A stretch of 33,422 nt of DNA from Candidatus Cloacimonadota bacterium (GTDB lineage Bacteria; Cloacimonadota; Cloacimonadia; Cloacimonadales; TCS61): positions 1-33,422 of the forward strand of contig JAIORE010000104.1 in the NCBI GenBank assembly GCA_021108315.1. Reading direction: 5' to 3'. Made by a program: the position numbers and the translations under genes. Shown here piece after piece: positions 25,743 through 33,312 of this stretch (positions are counted from its first letter, which is position 1; each line of letters opens with the position of its first letter). The notes below the pieces were generated by a model. The model saw only the letters and a list, made by a program, of their open reading frames with translations, had not been told where the DNA came from and made no database searches.

Positions 25743-27227
25743 ATGAAAAAAATCATATTCGCGAGTTTGTTTATCTTGCTTGTATCAAATATTATTGCTC
25801 AAGATGTATGGGATTTCTCTGGAATAAATGATTTTGAACTGTATTATCGCAAAATGACCACCGAATATCAGGAAAAATATGGTGATGATTATAAGATCAA
25901 CTTAGCTCATAAATTTCAATTTCAAACGTTCTATAAAGCTTTGCAAATGGGAATTTCTTTTAATTCATATATGCCCAAATATAACCAATATTCGTCAACA
26001 GCTACAGAATTATATGCAGAAGATCATGACCTCTATTTTAAAGAATATTATGCGAAAGTGGAAACTGACAATTTTCTAACTAGAATCGGAACTTTTGAAG
26101 CAGTGATTGGCTCGGGAATGGTTTTAAATGGTTATTATGATGAAGATTTTGAGATTGATTCCTCTTTTATGGGATTGTATTATGCCGGATTTTATGGTAA
26201 ATTTCAACCCAAAATTTTTGCAGGTTTTATGGAAAAAGATGAGCTTAATTATCAAGATGAGAATGAAAAAGATATAGTTGGAGCAATTGACATTGAATAT
26301 GATATTTTTGAGAACTTTGGATTAGCGACAGCATTTGTTCTTCACAATATAAATCAGAAACTTGAAGATGATGTGGATAACGACTATCTCAAAAAAGTGA
26401 TCTATAATGGAAGAATTCATTTTAGCTCGGATATACTTGAATTTTCTGGTGAATATGCCCATAGTGAAGAAGATAATGATGAAAATCTCAAAGGTGATGC
26501 TTTGTATGCCAATTTAATTTCATATCTTGGAAAATTTACTTTTGTGGCAGCCTATAAGGATTATAAAAATTTTAATAGCAAACTTTCTGATCTACCAACT
26601 GTAAATCATAGTGAAGAACCACTTTTGGATAGCCATGAACTTGGTTTAGATGAAAAAGGGATAATGGGAGAAATTAAATTTATTCCAAATTATGAGAATG
26701 AATTTACTATCAATTATGCTGAAGGCTGGTCAGAAGATAAAACAATTCGACAATCTGACCTTTATGCAGAATATAAAAGAGAATTTGAATTTATTACGAT
26801 AAAAACAGAATATTTGCACCTTGAAAAATGGGAAGAAGATAAATATTGGAAAAAGGATATTGAACCAATTTTATCACTTGATTTTTCGATTTTTGAACTT
26901 CCTGTTGCTTTAAAGGCAGAATATCAGATCGTAGAAGAAAGTATCGGTCAATCTTCGGATACGCATTATGAACCAAAATTACAAGCAGATATTGCTTTTT
27001 CAAAATTATCTTTATCAGCAATTGCAGAAACCCAAAAAGGTGATTCATTTGAAGCTAATGATGAAGATATTTGGTTAGGTTTTGAGATTTCTGTAAATAT
27101 TTTAACCAACACAGAACTGCGTTTGTTTGCTGGACAAGAAAAAGCCGGAAAAGTATGTAGAAATGGAGTTTGTAAAATTCAGCCTGAATTTGATGGAGTA
27201 AGGTTAGAAATTTCTACTACGTTTTAG
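25743..27227 (+). CDS. outer-membrane beta-barrel protein, DUF6029-like
   Basis: Exported protein of 494 residues. The signal peptide (MKKIIFASLFILLVSNIIAQ) is followed by alternating beta-strand sequence rich in Tyr, Phe and acidic residues, ending in Phe (VRLEISTTF), as expected for an outer-membrane barrel. The C-terminus has a conserved-looking cysteine pair in GKVCRNGVCKIQPEFDG (Cys472, Cys477). I associate that pattern with DUF6029 proteins, which in Bacteroidota are often encoded near TlpA- and Omp28-type genes. The function is unknown; the cysteine pair beside three redox genes suggests it is a client or partner of the thiol system. It starts 3 nt after the TlpA stop. Confidence 0.8.
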   Translation: MKKIIFASLFILLVSNIIAQDVWDFSGINDFELYYRKMTTEYQEKYGDDYKINLAHKFQFQTFYKALQMGISFNSYMPKYNQYSSTATELYAEDHDLYFKEYYAKVETDNFLTRIGTFEAVIGSGMVLNGYYDEDFEIDSSFMGLYYAGFYGKFQPKIFAGFMEKDELNYQDENEKDIVGAIDIEYDIFENFGLATAFVLHNINQKLEDDVDNDYLKKVIYNGRIHFSSDILEFSGEYAHSEEDNDENLKGDALYANLISYLGKFTFVAAYKDYKNFNSKLSDLPTVNHSEEPLLDSHELGLDEKGIMGEIKFIPNYENEFTINYAEGWSEDKTIRQSDLYAEYKREFEFITIKTEYLHLEKWEEDKYWKKDIEPILSLDFSIFELPVALKAEYQIVEESIGQSSDTHYEPKLQADIAFSKLSLSAIAETQKGDSFEANDEDIWLGFEISVNILTNTELRLFAGQEKAGKVCRNGVCKIQPEFDGVRLEISTTF

Positions 27228-27234
27228 GCAATGT

Positions 27235-27284
27235 AAAACAAACAATCCTGTTTGTTATTGCTCAAACAAGATTGTTTGAGATAC
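27235..27284. repeat. palindromic repeat element, copy 1
   Basis: ACAAACAATCCTGTTTGT (27239-27256), then TCAAACAAGATTGTTTGA (27263-27280), followed by GATACT. The two halves are imperfect inverted repeats of each other, and each is itself a hairpin. The same unit, better preserved, occurs at 30091-30163. It starts about 7 nt after the DUF6029-like stop codon. Confidence 0.75.
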
Positions 27285-27432
27285 TTCCCAAGCTTTTCTT
27301 ACAGGTAACCTTATTTTGGTAAATTCGGAAGATAAAAAAAAGATATGTTGTAACCCATGTTTACCAGTTAAGATATTCCTAATTCCATAATTTACTGTTA
27401 TTAAAAGAGATAAGAATATTGCTATATTAATT

Positions 27433-27739
27433 TACGTCTAATAATTTTAAATCTTGACAGCTTTATATGACTCATAAATAATGTAATTAAGTAAAATGGT
27501 ATACGTCTAAGAAAATAATATTGCTATTAGGAGTAATTATTGAACAAAAAATTGAATTCCAATTATTTTACAGAACTACACAGAGAAAATTCAAGACAAA
27601 TCATATTCAAAACAAAAAGCTAGTATAATTTGTCAAACAAATAAACAAAAAAGTGCTTAAAAAGATGAGAAATATAAAATAGAATAGAACAATTCTCGTG
27701 AAAAACTGATTTTTTAGATCAAGATTAAATTACGTCTAA
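27433..27739. repeat. three copies of TACGTCTAA
   Basis: Exact 9-bp copies at 27433-27441, 27502-27510 and 27731-27739, all in the same orientation. Copies 1 and 3 share a longer context, ATTTACGTCTAATAATTTT-like. They bracket the promoter at 27454-27482. They could be regulator sites or the ends of a small inserted segment. Confidence 0.6.
27454..27482 (+). promoter_or_regulatory. strong sigma-70-type promoter
   Basis: Consensus -35 TTGACA (27454-27459), 17-bp spacing, then -10 AATAAT (27477-27482). This is the best promoter by sequence in the window. Transcription would start near 27489 and give either a leader of about 390 nt for the secreted-protein gene at 27880 or a separate RNA. Confidence 0.6.
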
Positions 27740-27811
27740 TAAATTTTTGCAATTGTGAGTGTTAATAGGGACTTAGGCTATATAAGTGGTAAAGTAGGGT
27801 TGTAAGATAAA

Positions 27812-27860
27812 CTTTCCGAATCTTAGTTGAGAGAATTTCTATGATGGAAGCTTCGGAAAG
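27812..27860 (+). promoter_or_regulatory. leader hairpin before secreted-protein gene
   Basis: Perfect 9-bp arms CTTTCCGAA (27812-27820) and TTCGGAAAG (27852-27860) with a 31-nt loop, ending about 8 nt before the AAGGAG ribosome binding site. It is not followed by a T-run, so it is not an ordinary terminator; it may affect translation or mRNA stability. Confidence 0.45.
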
Positions 27861-27879
27861 AGAAAAAAAGGAGATTATC

Positions 27880-28611
27880 ATGAAAAAATTATTAATATTT
27901 ATTGCTTTAATTGTGAGCATAGGTTCTGTTTTTGCTGATTTTGACTTTGATGTTCCATTCGATCAAAATATTGTAGGTGATTCCTTTGCTGACAACGGAA
28001 CTTATCTTTATGAATCTGAATGGATGACTATATCTAATAATGGTTCTGAATCTCAAATTTATACATTTTTGTATTCCACCGAAAATGTACCAGAAAATTG
28101 GACTTTGACCGTTTGTGATACCAGTTCATGTTTCATGCCCAATTTCCCTTTGTCTATTGAAATTCCAGCTGGTGGAACCCGCTTAATTCACATCCAAATT
28201 AATGTAACCAGTACAGATGGTTTTGGATTTTCATTTACTTTTACCCAAGGTGATCTTGAAGAACCTCAAGTTTATGGATTTACTTTCAATACAAGTGACA
28301 ATGTTGGGGCAGAAAATATTTTGTACAAGCCAATTATTAGTTTACAAAACTACCCAAATCCTTTTAATCCTCAAACTACAATAAGTTTTGAAACCACGAA
28401 AAACATGAAAAACATGAAAATTGAAATTTACAATCTGAAAGGACAGAAGATAAGAGAATTACGAAATACAAATTGTGAATTAGGAATGAATGAAGTGGTT
28501 TGGAATGGCAGAGATGAAAGTGGAAAAACAGCAGCCTCTGGAATTTACCTTTACAAATTAGTTATTGATAATAAGGTAATTGATAGTAAAAGAATGATAA
28601 TGCTCAAATAG
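27880..28611 (+). CDS. small secreted protein with C-terminal sorting domain
   Basis: Exported protein of 243 residues. A signal peptide (MKKLLIFIALIVSIGSVFA) leads to a beta-sandwich-like domain (about 20-145, YESEWMTISNNGSESQIYTF ... GFSFTFTQGD). It has two cysteines (VCDTSSCFMP) that could form a disulfide. The FlgD-like/Por sorting domain follows (YPNPFNPQTTISF ... IYNLKGQKI ... ASGIYLYKL). The ATG at 27880 is chosen for its AAGGAG box; an ATG 13 codons earlier has none. No enzymatic motif is seen. It may be a short structural or surface protein. Its leader is unusually long and structured. Confidence 0.85.
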   Translation: MKKLLIFIALIVSIGSVFADFDFDVPFDQNIVGDSFADNGTYLYESEWMTISNNGSESQIYTFLYSTENVPENWTLTVCDTSSCFMPNFPLSIEIPAGGTRLIHIQINVTSTDGFGFSFTFTQGDLEEPQVYGFTFNTSDNVGAENILYKPIISLQNYPNPFNPQTTISFETTKNMKNMKIEIYNLKGQKIRELRNTNCELGMNEVVWNGRDESGKTAASGIYLYKLVIDNKVIDSKRMIMLK

Positions 28612-29054
28612 GATAATTTTAAAATGTGTTGAATAGCTTTTTAAATTCTACACCTATTATACTTTTACCAAAATATTTTTTTGTCTCTGTAACTCATATC
28701 AATTTGATAAATTGCAGAGACATTTTTTCCTAAGTCTTCTATGATATAATATCGGTTTATGGTTAACTTTAATGATTGTAATGGTTTATAATCCCAATTA
28801 GTGTATGGTTAAGTCACTTTTTAAAATACACAAAAAAAAATTGTAAAATTCATAAATTTATCTCCCAATAACATTACATAAAACGACTAAGCTGCTAATA
28901 AAATGTATGTCAAGAATTATTAGTTCACCCTACACTAAGAATTCTGTAACTTATTGAAAATTAACAAATTACAGTTCAATATTTTTTTTCATGGAAAACT
29001 CAGGTTTTTGTATGTAGAATTTGTTTTTTGATATCTGGGCACATGCCATTTTTT
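28612..29054. other. intergenic region upstream of trxB
   Basis: Apart from the terminator at 28682-28728 I recognise nothing. It is AT-rich and has no coding frame with a ribosome binding site. Confidence 0.5.
28682..28728 (+). terminator. intrinsic terminator of secreted-protein gene
   Basis: Perfect 8-bp stem TGTCTCTG (28682-28689) / CAGAGACA (28715-28722) with a 25-nt loop that can itself fold, followed directly by TTTTTT. It lies about 70 nt past the stop codon. Confidence 0.7.
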
Positions 29055-29082
29055 TTGCTAAAATCTAAAAAAACATTATACT
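29055..29082 (+). promoter_or_regulatory. promoter of trxB
   Basis: TTGCTA (29055-29060), 16-bp spacing, TATACT (29077-29082), giving a leader of about 28 nt before the trxB ATG. Confidence 0.45.
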
Positions 29083-29116
29083 GATATTATAAATTATTAA
29101 TAAATTTGGAGGATTT

Positions 29117-30046
29117 ATGAATTATGATATTGCGATAATTGGAGCAGGTTCTGCCGGTCTTAGTGCGGCAATTTACGCAGCTCGTGGAGGATTGAACACA
29201 GTTGTTTTTGAAAACGGATTAGTTGGTGGACAGATCACTCAAACGATGGAGATCGAAAATTATCCTGGTTTTGAAGAAGTCTTGGATGGATTCACTCTCA
29301 CAGATAGAATGAAGAAACAAGCAGATCGTTTTGGTCCAGAATTCAAAACAGAGGAAGTGAAAAATGTAACATTAGATGGTGCTTGCAAAGTGATAGAAAC
29401 GAATAAAACAACTTATAGAACAAAAGCTTTGATAATTGCAACCGGTGCAAATCCTCGTAAATTAGGTGTTCCGGGTGAAATGAAACTTACAGGACGAGGA
29501 GTTTCTTATTGTGCAACTTGTGATGGTGCTCTTTATCGTGGGAAAACAGTTGCGGTAATCGGTGGTGGAGATTCAGCAGTAGAAGAGGCAATGTTCTTAA
29601 CTCGCTTCGTGAAAAAAGTATATTTGATTCACCGTCGAGACGAATTGCGGGCAGTAAAAATTGTACGTGATAGAGTGTTCAAAAATGAAAAAGTGGAATT
29701 TATTTGGGATACTGTTCCGCAAGAAGTAAACGGTGAAAATGGAGTAGAATCACTTACTCTTTTCAATAAAAAAACAAAAGAAACAAGCAAATTAGATGTG
29801 GATGGAGTATTTATTTATGTTGGTATTATTCCCAACAATAAAATTTTTGAAAACCAATTGAATTACGATGATCAGGGATTCATTCTCACTGATGAAAATA
29901 TGCACACAAAACTTCACGGTGTTTATGCTGCCGGTGATATTGTTCACAAAACTTTAAGACAAGTAGTTACCGCTGTTTCTGATGGAGCAATCGCTGCTTT
30001 TTCTGCTGAGAAATGGATTCAGGAAAACGAACATAAATTTGAGTAA
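29117..30046 (+). CDS. trxB: thioredoxin reductase
   Basis: Flavoenzyme of 309 residues that reduces thioredoxin in the cytoplasm. FAD-binding GAGSAGLSAA lies at the N-terminus; the redox-active disulfide is Cys132/Cys135 (YCATCDG); the NADPH domain has VIGGGDSAVEEA and HRRDELRA; the C-terminal FAD site is GVYAAGDI. The HRR...R motif points to NADPH rather than ferredoxin as donor. GGAGG precedes the ATG. No thioredoxin gene is adjacent. It would supply reducing power to thioredoxin and hence to the DsbD system encoded upstream, although about 2 kb and a terminator separate them. Confidence 0.96.
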   Translation: MNYDIAIIGAGSAGLSAAIYAARGGLNTVVFENGLVGGQITQTMEIENYPGFEEVLDGFTLTDRMKKQADRFGPEFKTEEVKNVTLDGACKVIETNKTTYRTKALIIATGANPRKLGVPGEMKLTGRGVSYCATCDGALYRGKTVAVIGGGDSAVEEAMFLTRFVKKVYLIHRRDELRAVKIVRDRVFKNEKVEFIWDTVPQEVNGENGVESLTLFNKKTKETSKLDVDGVFIYVGIIPNNKIFENQLNYDDQGFILTDENMHTKLHGVYAAGDIVHKTLRQVVTAVSDGAIAAFSAEKWIQENEHKFE

Positions 30047-30061
30047 AAATAAGCTAAAATC

Positions 30062-30092
30062 TTTACCACAGAGATTAGGGAGAACATAGAGT
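30062..30092. repeat. accacagag-type dispersed repeat tract
   Basis: TTTACCACAGAGATTAGGG then AGAACATAGAGTA, immediately after trxB and abutting the palindromic element. Related tracts lie at 4021, 17931 and 20401. Confidence 0.55.
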
Positions 30093-30163
30093 AATACAAA
30101 CAATCCTGTTTGTATCTTTTGTATTGTTTGAATCTTTAAACAAACAGGATTGTTTGTGATACT
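30091..30163. repeat. palindromic repeat element, copy 2
   Basis: Perfect 18-bp inverted repeat, ACAAACAATCCTGTTTGT (30096-30113) and ACAAACAGGATTGTTTGT (30140-30157), around a 26-nt spacer, followed by GATACT. Each arm can also form its own hairpin. GTAA before and GATACT after are shared with the copy at 27235-27284, so this is a defined repeat family. It follows trxB and ends just before the next start codon. Confidence 0.8.
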
Positions 30164-30178
30164 GCTAAAAGTGTTATT

Positions 30179-31291
30179 ATGATAAAAAATTTCCAAAAAT
30201 TAAAGATAAAAAAACCAACATTAGTCATAGATGAATCAAAAGTAAGACAAAATATCCAGTTTATGACAGAAAAAGCAAATCGTAATAATCTGATATTTCG
30301 TCCCCATTTCAAAACGCATCAATCTGCTGAAATTGGTGAATGGTTTAGAAAAAATGGAATTGATTCTATTACAGTTTCATCAGTTCAAATGGCGGAATAC
30401 TTTGCCAAAAATGGTTGGAAAGACATTACAATAGCTTTTCCTGTTAATTTAATGGAAATTAAAGAAATAAATGTTCTAGCAAAAAAAATTGCTTTGAATA
30501 TTCTCATCTGCGATATTGAAACAGTCGAATCCATTGAAAAGAAAGTCACAAGTAAATTAGGTTTTTTCATAAAAATTGATACCGGCTATCATCGCACAGG
30601 TTTTTTAATCAAAGATATTTCACAGATTGAAAAAATACTTTCAATAGTAAAGAGCAATAAAAACTTACAATTCAAAGGTTTTCTAACTCATGCAGGTAAT
30701 ACTTATTCCACTCAAAGTGTTTCTGAAATTTCTAAAATTCACACCCAAAATCTTGAACTAATGAGTAAACTCAAAAATCATTTTATAGGTGATTATCCTA
30801 ATATTATTTGTTCAATTGGAGATACACCCTCTTGCAGTTTGATGGAAAATTTCATTGGAATTGATGAAATTCGTCCTGGAAATTTTGCCTTTTATGATTT
30901 GATGCAGTTCAAACTTGGGAGTTGTATAAAAGGAAATATTTCCATAGCTGTTTATTGTCCGATCGTTTCCAAAAATTCTGATAGAAATGAGATAGTAATT
31001 TACGGTGGAGCAGTTCATTTATCGAAAGAATATCTATTGGATGAAAAGAATAATCAATATTTCGGTGAAGTTGCAATTCCTGAAAAAAGTGGTTGGATAT
31101 TTCCTGAACAACCTATCAAAGTAACGAAACTTACCCAAGAACATGGAATTTTTCAAATAAGTCCAGAACAATTAAAAACATTTAAAATTGGTGATATTGT
31201 AGCGATTCTTCCTATTCACTCCTGTCTTACCGCAAATCTTTATAAAGAATATCACACATTATCAGGAGATAAGATTCAGAGGTTTTATTAA
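30179..31291 (+). CDS. D-threonine aldolase / D-serine dehydratase-like PLP enzyme
   Basis: Fold-type III PLP enzyme of 370 residues (alanine-racemase-like N-terminal barrel, DSD1-type C-terminus). PLP lysine Lys45 is in FRPHFKTHQS. HAGNTY and CSIGDTPSC line the phosphate site, and the metal-binding pair His347/Cys349 is in PIHSCLTANLY, all features of the metal-dependent D-threonine aldolase/D-serine dehydratase family. Substrate cannot be fixed from sequence. The ATG has no clear ribosome binding site and lies 16 nt after the palindromic element, which may have replaced its normal leader. It is followed 3 nt later by the Smr gene. Confidence 0.87.
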   Translation: MIKNFQKLKIKKPTLVIDESKVRQNIQFMTEKANRNNLIFRPHFKTHQSAEIGEWFRKNGIDSITVSSVQMAEYFAKNGWKDITIAFPVNLMEIKEINVLAKKIALNILICDIETVESIEKKVTSKLGFFIKIDTGYHRTGFLIKDISQIEKILSIVKSNKNLQFKGFLTHAGNTYSTQSVSEISKIHTQNLELMSKLKNHFIGDYPNIICSIGDTPSCSLMENFIGIDEIRPGNFAFYDLMQFKLGSCIKGNISIAVYCPIVSKNSDRNEIVIYGGAVHLSKEYLLDEKNNQYFGEVAIPEKSGWIFPEQPIKVTKLTQEHGIFQISPEQLKTFKIGDIVAILPIHSCLTANLYKEYHTLSGDKIQRFY

Positions 31292-31294
31292 ATT

Positions 31295-31744
31295 ATGAAA
31301 ATTTGTGAAGTCTGTGGTAATGAGATTGATGATTTTAGTCCAATCTGTCCTTTTTGTGGAAATGGAGCAAAAAAAACAAGATCAAGTTCAAAACAAAAAT
31401 CTGATAAATATGTTACAAAAAATATTAAAATCGGAATGCCAACTTGTGAACAAGCTATCAAAATGGTAAAATCTACACTCTTCAAAGCAAGTTATGATAA
31501 TACAAAAGTGATAAAAATCATCCACGGTTATGGTTCCAGTGGAGTTGGTGGTGAATTGCGATATTGTCTTCGAGAATATTTTCAACAACTTTGTGGACAG
31601 GGGAAATTGAAGTTTTTTGTAAGTGGAAAAGATTTCAGTAGAACAAATCCGAATGGGAAAAGATTGCTCTCATATTTCCCGAAGTTATCAAACGATAAAG
31701 ACCTAAATCGTTCTAATCGGGGAATCACGTTTATTGTGATTTAA
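31295..31744 (+). CDS. zinc-ribbon Smr-domain protein
   Basis: Protein of 149 residues. A short N-terminal zinc ribbon (CEVC at 4-7, CPFC at about 18-21) is followed by a linker and a small MutS-related (Smr) domain (45-149) with HGYGSSGVGGELR, the HGxGxGxLR active-site loop, and a late conserved region RGITFIVI. Smr domains are nucleases acting on DNA or RNA, also seen in ribosome-rescue factors, but this short form is uncharacterised. It starts 3 nt after the D-threonine-aldolase-like gene, with AGAGG a little far (12 nt) from the ATG. The ribbon suggests nucleic acid or protein binding. Confidence 0.85.
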   Translation: MKICEVCGNEIDDFSPICPFCGNGAKKTRSSSKQKSDKYVTKNIKIGMPTCEQAIKMVKSTLFKASYDNTKVIKIIHGYGSSGVGGELRYCLREYFQQLCGQGKLKFFVSGKDFSRTNPNGKRLLSYFPKLSNDKDLNRSNRGITFIVI

Positions 31745-31767
31745 TTAAGAAGGAAGATAAGAGTTGA

Positions 31768-31800
31768 AACCACTAATTAACACTAATTTTCACGAAAAAA
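31768..31800. repeat. accactaattaacac-type repeat
   Basis: ACCACTAATTAACACTAA then TTTTCACGAAA; its first 15 bp match the reverse complement of 11576-11590. It lies directly upstream of the transporter gene, which lacks a ribosome binding site. Confidence 0.5.
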
Positions 31801-31858
31801 ACAAACATGATTTTTACAATTACAATTTCTCATTTATAATTTAAAATTTGGTAATAGA

Positions 31859-32740
31859 TTGTCTAATAAATTTAAAGCTGTAGTATTGATGCTGATTTCG
31901 GCATTATCTTTTGCTTTTATGGGAGCAATGGTGAAACTTGCGGGCGATCTTCCTGTGATTGAAAAAGTTTTTTTTAGAAATATGATAAGCCTGATTGTGG
32001 CATTTATTCTGATAAAAAAAGCTGGAGTTCCATTATTTGGTTTACGGAAAAATCAGAAATATCTTTTGCTTAGATCATTACTCGGATTAGGTGGAGTGAT
32101 ATTGTATTTTATTGCAATTTCACGACTTAGTCTCGCCGATTCATCTATGTTGAATAAACTTTCACCTTTTTTTGTAACGATTTTTGCTTGGTTTTTCCTC
32201 AAAGAAAAATTGTTAAAACTTCATATCCCCATATTGATCATTGTTTTCTTAGCTTCATTACTGATTATCAAGCCCAAGTTCGATCTTTCTGTTATTCCTG
32301 CTCTTTCAGGATTTCTATCCGCTATTGCAGCCGGAGCAGCTTATACTACAGTTAGATTCCTTGGTAATAAAGAAAAACCTGCAACAATTGTCTTTTATTT
32401 TTCATTCGTTTCTGTGGTTGGACTGCTTCCTTTTTTGATTTTCAAATTTCAAATGCCAAGTATGAATCAATGGTTTTATTTATTGGGAACAGGTTTATTT
32501 GCTGCTTCGGGACAAATGTCTCTCACTTATGCTTACAAACTTGCTCCAGCTGTTGATATTGCTGTTTACAACTATACAAATGTGATTTTTGCTGCTGTTA
32601 TCGGTTATCTAATTTTCAATGAAACTTCTGATCTTTGGAGCACTATCGGAATTATGATTATTCTTTCTACTTCTGTTTTTATTTATTTTTATCAGAGGAG
32701 AATTAGGGTTAGGATGGAAAATATGGAATCAAGTCTATGA
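31859..32740 (+). CDS. EamA-family (DMT superfamily) transporter
   Basis: Inner-membrane carrier of 293 residues with about ten hydrophobic helices in two EamA repeats (about 5-137 and 148-283). The first helix has LMLISALSFAFMGAMVKLAG and the second repeat YTTVRFLGNKEKPATIVFYF. DMT/EamA proteins export metabolites such as amino acids; the substrate is unknown. The start is a TTG without a clear ribosome binding site. The next ATG is 10 codons in and would cut into the first helix, so TTG is preferred. The upstream DNA is repeat-like, so the original leader may have been disturbed. Confidence 0.88.
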   Translation: MSNKFKAVVLMLISALSFAFMGAMVKLAGDLPVIEKVFFRNMISLIVAFILIKKAGVPLFGLRKNQKYLLLRSLLGLGGVILYFIAISRLSLADSSMLNKLSPFFVTIFAWFFLKEKLLKLHIPILIIVFLASLLIIKPKFDLSVIPALSGFLSAIAAGAAYTTVRFLGNKEKPATIVFYFSFVSVVGLLPFLIFKFQMPSMNQWFYLLGTGLFAASGQMSLTYAYKLAPAVDIAVYNYTNVIFAAVIGYLIFNETSDLWSTIGIMIILSTSVFIYFYQRRIRVRMENMESSL

Positions 32741-32769
32741 CAAACAGCTGACACGCTTGTTTTCAACAA

Positions 32770-32799
32770 GATTTCCACGTATGCTTATGCGAGGAAATC
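32770..32799. repeat. hairpin between convergent genes
   Basis: Inverted repeat GATTTCCACG (32770-32779) / CGAGGAAATC (32790-32799) with one mismatch and a 10-nt loop. TTTTTTT follows only at 32818, so it may be a weak terminator for the transporter gene or an intergenic repeat. Confidence 0.45.
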
Positions 32800-32852
32800 C
32801 TTAGTTTGTTAGTGGCATTTTTTTACAATCTGCTTTAAAAATTTACCAAAAA

Positions 32853-33239
32853 TTAATCTTTTAGCCAATTATATATTCGAGTTTTCATATTTTCGAATTT
32901 AACATTATAAAACGAAATGAAGCCAACACTCCAAATATTCACAAATAAATAAAGAAAAATTGGGAAATAATCTCCCCACAGAGTTTTTGCAAAAAGTAAA
33001 ACTACAATGATAATTAATGATCCGAATAATGAATATTTAATTGCATTTTCTAATTTCATATGAATAAGACCAGTTAAAAAATTCCAGCCAACTAACTCTG
33101 AAGTAATATCTACTTTGTCATCTTTAAAATTAACGTGAATATTTAATTTGAAATTACTATTAATAATAATTTCATTCTCATTTTCTTGAAATTTGTAATT
33201 GAATTTTGTAAGATTATTTACCAAATTCTTTTTTCCCAT
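32853..33239 (-). CDS. small membrane protein, function unknown
   Basis: Protein of 128 residues. The N-terminal half (1-70) is polar with alternating beta-like pattern (FNYKFQENENEIIINSNFKL). Two membrane helices follow (about 66-84, YSLFGSLIIIVVLLF, and 90-108, YFPIFLYLFVNIWSVGFI), with a short C-terminal tail. The ATG at 33239 is chosen because AAGGAG lies 8 nt upstream; the longer frame needs a TTG inside that box. I recognise no family. It is convergent with the transporter gene and stands alone. Confidence 0.75.
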   Translation of the reverse strand: MGKKNLVNNLTKFNYKFQENENEIIINSNFKLNIHVNFKDDKVDITSELVGWNFLTGLIHMKLENAIKYSLFGSLIIIVVLLFAKTLWGDYFPIFLYLFVNIWSVGFISFYNVKFENMKTRIYNWLKD

Positions 33240-33312
33240 TTCACTCTCCTTCAAAATTCACTATCTCCATTCTAGACAACAGAATAATTACCACTTTATA
33301 TTTTTCGTTAGT

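Larger units (their letters stand above)
27228..27879. other. 652-nt intergenic region with palindromes, promoter and repeated motif
   Basis: No convincing gene. It contains a palindromic element (27235-27284), a strong promoter (27454-27482), three copies of TACGTCTAA, and a leader hairpin (27812-27860) before the next gene. A TTG-initiated 27-codon frame at 27540 was considered and not called. Confidence 0.6.

Noticed and set aside
27540..27623. 27-codon frame starting at TTG with GGAG upstream
   Set aside because: Very short, non-ATG start, and part of it is the cacagag-type repeat sequence. Not enough support to call.
29037..29060. GGGCACATGCC...TTGCT as a sigma-54 promoter for trxB
   Set aside because: The GG-to-GC distance is 17 instead of 10 nt; a sigma-70-type reading explains the site better.
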